NCBI GenBank assembly: GCA_012522255.1 | Contig: JAAYKT010000286.1 | Span: 1-14,737, forward strand | DNA from: Clostridiales bacterium | GTDB taxonomy: Bacteria; Bacillota; Clostridia; Lutisporales; Lutisporaceae | Reading direction: 5' to 3' | DNA: 14,737 nucleotides | Part shown: one piece after another, positions 13,823 through 14,737 of the stretch | Position numbering within the stretch: the first letter of the stretch is position 1 | Layout of the letters: every line of letters begins with the position of its first letter | Position numbers and translations under genes: made by a program | Notes under the pieces: generated by a model | The model's input: only the letters and a program-made list of their open reading frames with translations | What the model was told of the DNA's origin: nothing | The model's database searches: none

Positions 13823-14553
13823 ACCATCTTGTTTATTTCCTTTTTTAACCTTGCAATTATCCTTTTTTCTAACCTGGATATATAAGATTGTGATATTCCC
13901 AATAAATCTGCAACTTCTTTCTGTGTTTTTTCAATACCACCATTAAGTCCAAATCGCAATTCCATTATCTTTTTCTCCCTGTCATTCAGCATCTTTAGCG
14001 CAATATCCAATAGTTCCTTGTCTGTTTCATCTTCCAGATACTTATATATTAAATCATTTTCTGTTCCCAAAATATCAGATAAAAGCAATTCATTTCCATC
14101 CCAATCTATATTTAACGGTTCATCAAAAGATATTTCAGTTTTCTGTTTGGTATTTCTACGTAAATACATTAATATTTCATTTTCTATACACCTTGAAGCA
14201 TATGTGGCTAATTTTATTTTTTTCTCAGGATCAAAAGTATTTACTGCTTTTATTAATCCGATAGTGCCTATTGAAACCAAGTCCTCGACACCGATTCCCG
14301 TATTTTCAAATTTTCTTGCTATATAAACAACAAGTCGTAGGTTTCTTTCTATAAGTATTGTCTTGACAATGCTTTCCTCATTTTTTAACCTTGAAATAAG
14401 ATACAATTCTTCATCTATTTCCAAAGGTGGAGGCAAGGCTTCACTTCCGCCTATATAGAATATCCAATTGCCACCTTCGGGGTAAAATTTTCTGTGCGAC
14501 TTAATAATATAAATTTGAAATAAGAGTGCAGTTCTTTTAAGAAACTTATGCAT
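13819..14553 (-). CDS. sigE: RNA polymerase sporulation sigma factor SigE (pro-form)
   Basis: SigE directs early mother-cell transcription in sporulation. It is made as an inactive membrane-bound precursor cut by SpoIIGA. The 244-residue product has an N-terminal pro-sequence (about 1-32) with a hydrophobic stretch and basic residues. The processing-site region YIGGSEALPPP starts at residue 33, and region 2 follows (ERNLRLVVYIARKFENTG, TFDPEKKIKLATYASRCIEN). Next come the family hallmark SFDEPLNIDWDGNELLLSDI and the region 4 helix-turn-helix QKEVADLLGISQSYISRLEK. Start choice: ATG 14553-14551 has GGAGG with an 8-nt spacer; the in-frame ATG at 14568 would include the ribosome site in the gene. 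Its start overlaps the end of spoIIGA by 8 nt. The pro-sequence is about five residues longer than that of Bacillus subtilis, and no acidic residue lies directly before the expected cut. Confidence 0.97.
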   Translation of the reverse strand: MHKFLKRTALLFQIYIIKSHRKFYPEGGNWIFYIGGSEALPPPLEIDEELYLISRLKNEESIVKTILIERNLRLVVYIARKFENTGIGVEDLVSIGTIGLIKAVNTFDPEKKIKLATYASRCIENEILMYLRRNTKQKTEISFDEPLNIDWDGNELLLSDILGTENDLIYKYLEDETDKELLDIALKMLNDREKKIMELRFGLNGGIEKTQKEVADLLGISQSYISRLEKRIIARLKKEINKMV

Positions 14554-14737
14554 TAATACTACCTCCATTAAAAATACCTAAAATATCAGGATGGATCAGA
14601 GCCCTATATTCACCGCTATTCGAAAGCTTTTTATTATAAATGCCTATTATAAGCTCTTTAGTATTTTGCTTTTGATCATTAAATTCAATATCGAAAGCAT
14701 CGGGTTTGAATCCAATCATTAAAGAATTTTCCTTACC
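14546..14737 (-). CDS. spoIIGA: 3' end of spoIIGA, sporulation sigma-E processing peptidase (cut by window edge)
   Basis: An open frame of 63 codons enters from the right edge and ends at TAA 14548-14546, overlapping the sigE start by 8 nt. The fragment starts GKENSLMIGFKPDAFDIEF and contains GEYRALIHPDIL near the end, which matches the C-terminal part of SpoIIGA, where a KPD-type segment and a late LHP-like segment are found. SpoIIGA is a membrane-embedded aspartic protease in the septum that cleaves pro-SigE after a signal from the forespore. The catalytic aspartate lies before the window edge and cannot be checked. The gene order spoIIGA - sigE - sigG and the overlap support the call and suggest translational coupling. 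Confidence 0.88.
   Translation of the reverse strand, partial: GKENSLMIGFKPDAFDIEFNDQKQNTKELIIGIYNKKLSNSGEYRALIHPDILGIFNGGSINA

Noticed and set aside
1..14737. CRISPR array, insertion sequence, riboswitch or novel defence system
   Set aside because: I saw no regularly spaced repeats, transposase-like frames, known riboswitch core sequences or unexplained multi-gene cassettes. All long frames belong to recognisable core families.

Overview
The window is AT-rich DNA from a spore-forming member of the Clostridia (Bacillota). The evidence is a set of orthologues found only in endospore formers (SpoIIGA, SigE, SigG, SpoIVA, a YlmC/YmxH protein), strong GGAGG-type ribosome binding sites, several TTG starts, and the clostridial gene order DUF512 - der - plsY - gpsA - spoIVA. 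I cannot name the genus from the sequence alone. Every confident gene lies on the minus strand, so transcription runs from the right edge to the left edge.

Right to left: (a) 14737-12938 is the spoIIG locus: the 3' end of spoIIGA, then sigE (as the pro-form) and sigG, with a very good sigma-F-type promoter just before sigG and a strong terminator after it. (b) 12723-7572 is a housekeeping run: a ymxH/ylmC PRC-barrel gene, nrdR, a DUF512 radical-SAM-like gene, der (EngA), plsY and gpsA. It ends at a terminator whose 5' arm is formed by the last gpsA codons. (c) 7480-6002 is spoIVA, the spore-coat basement-layer ATPase, as its own unit with its own terminator. (d) 5834-3018 is a probable operon lrgA - lrgB - GNAT acetyltransferase - nudC, behind an extended -10 promoter. 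(e) 2936-2860 is tRNA-Pro(GGG) with its own promoter and terminator. (f) 2487 to the left edge is the start of the division-associated cluster: a HlyD-like membrane protein, yggS, sepF and the first codons of a probable yggT/ylmG gene. In Bacillus subtilis the spoIIG genes and the ylmC-yggS-sepF-ylmG series lie next to each other; here blocks (b) to (e) sit between them.

I see no new defence system, mobile element, CRISPR array or phage in this window; it is core clostridial chromosome. The observations most worth a second look are regulatory or about gene integrity: an in-frame TGA at codon 28 of the otherwise intact HlyD-like gene; a sigG leader in which the Shine-Dalgarno can pair with a segment inside the sigma-F promoter, so that only read-through mRNA could form the hairpin; a weak attenuator-like hairpin covering the sigE stop codon; a G7 Shine-Dalgarno tract before ymxH; a 10-bp perfect inverted repeat over the likely promoter of the HlyD-yggS-sepF unit; and a 37-codon plus-strand ORF with a good ribosome binding site beside the sigG terminator.
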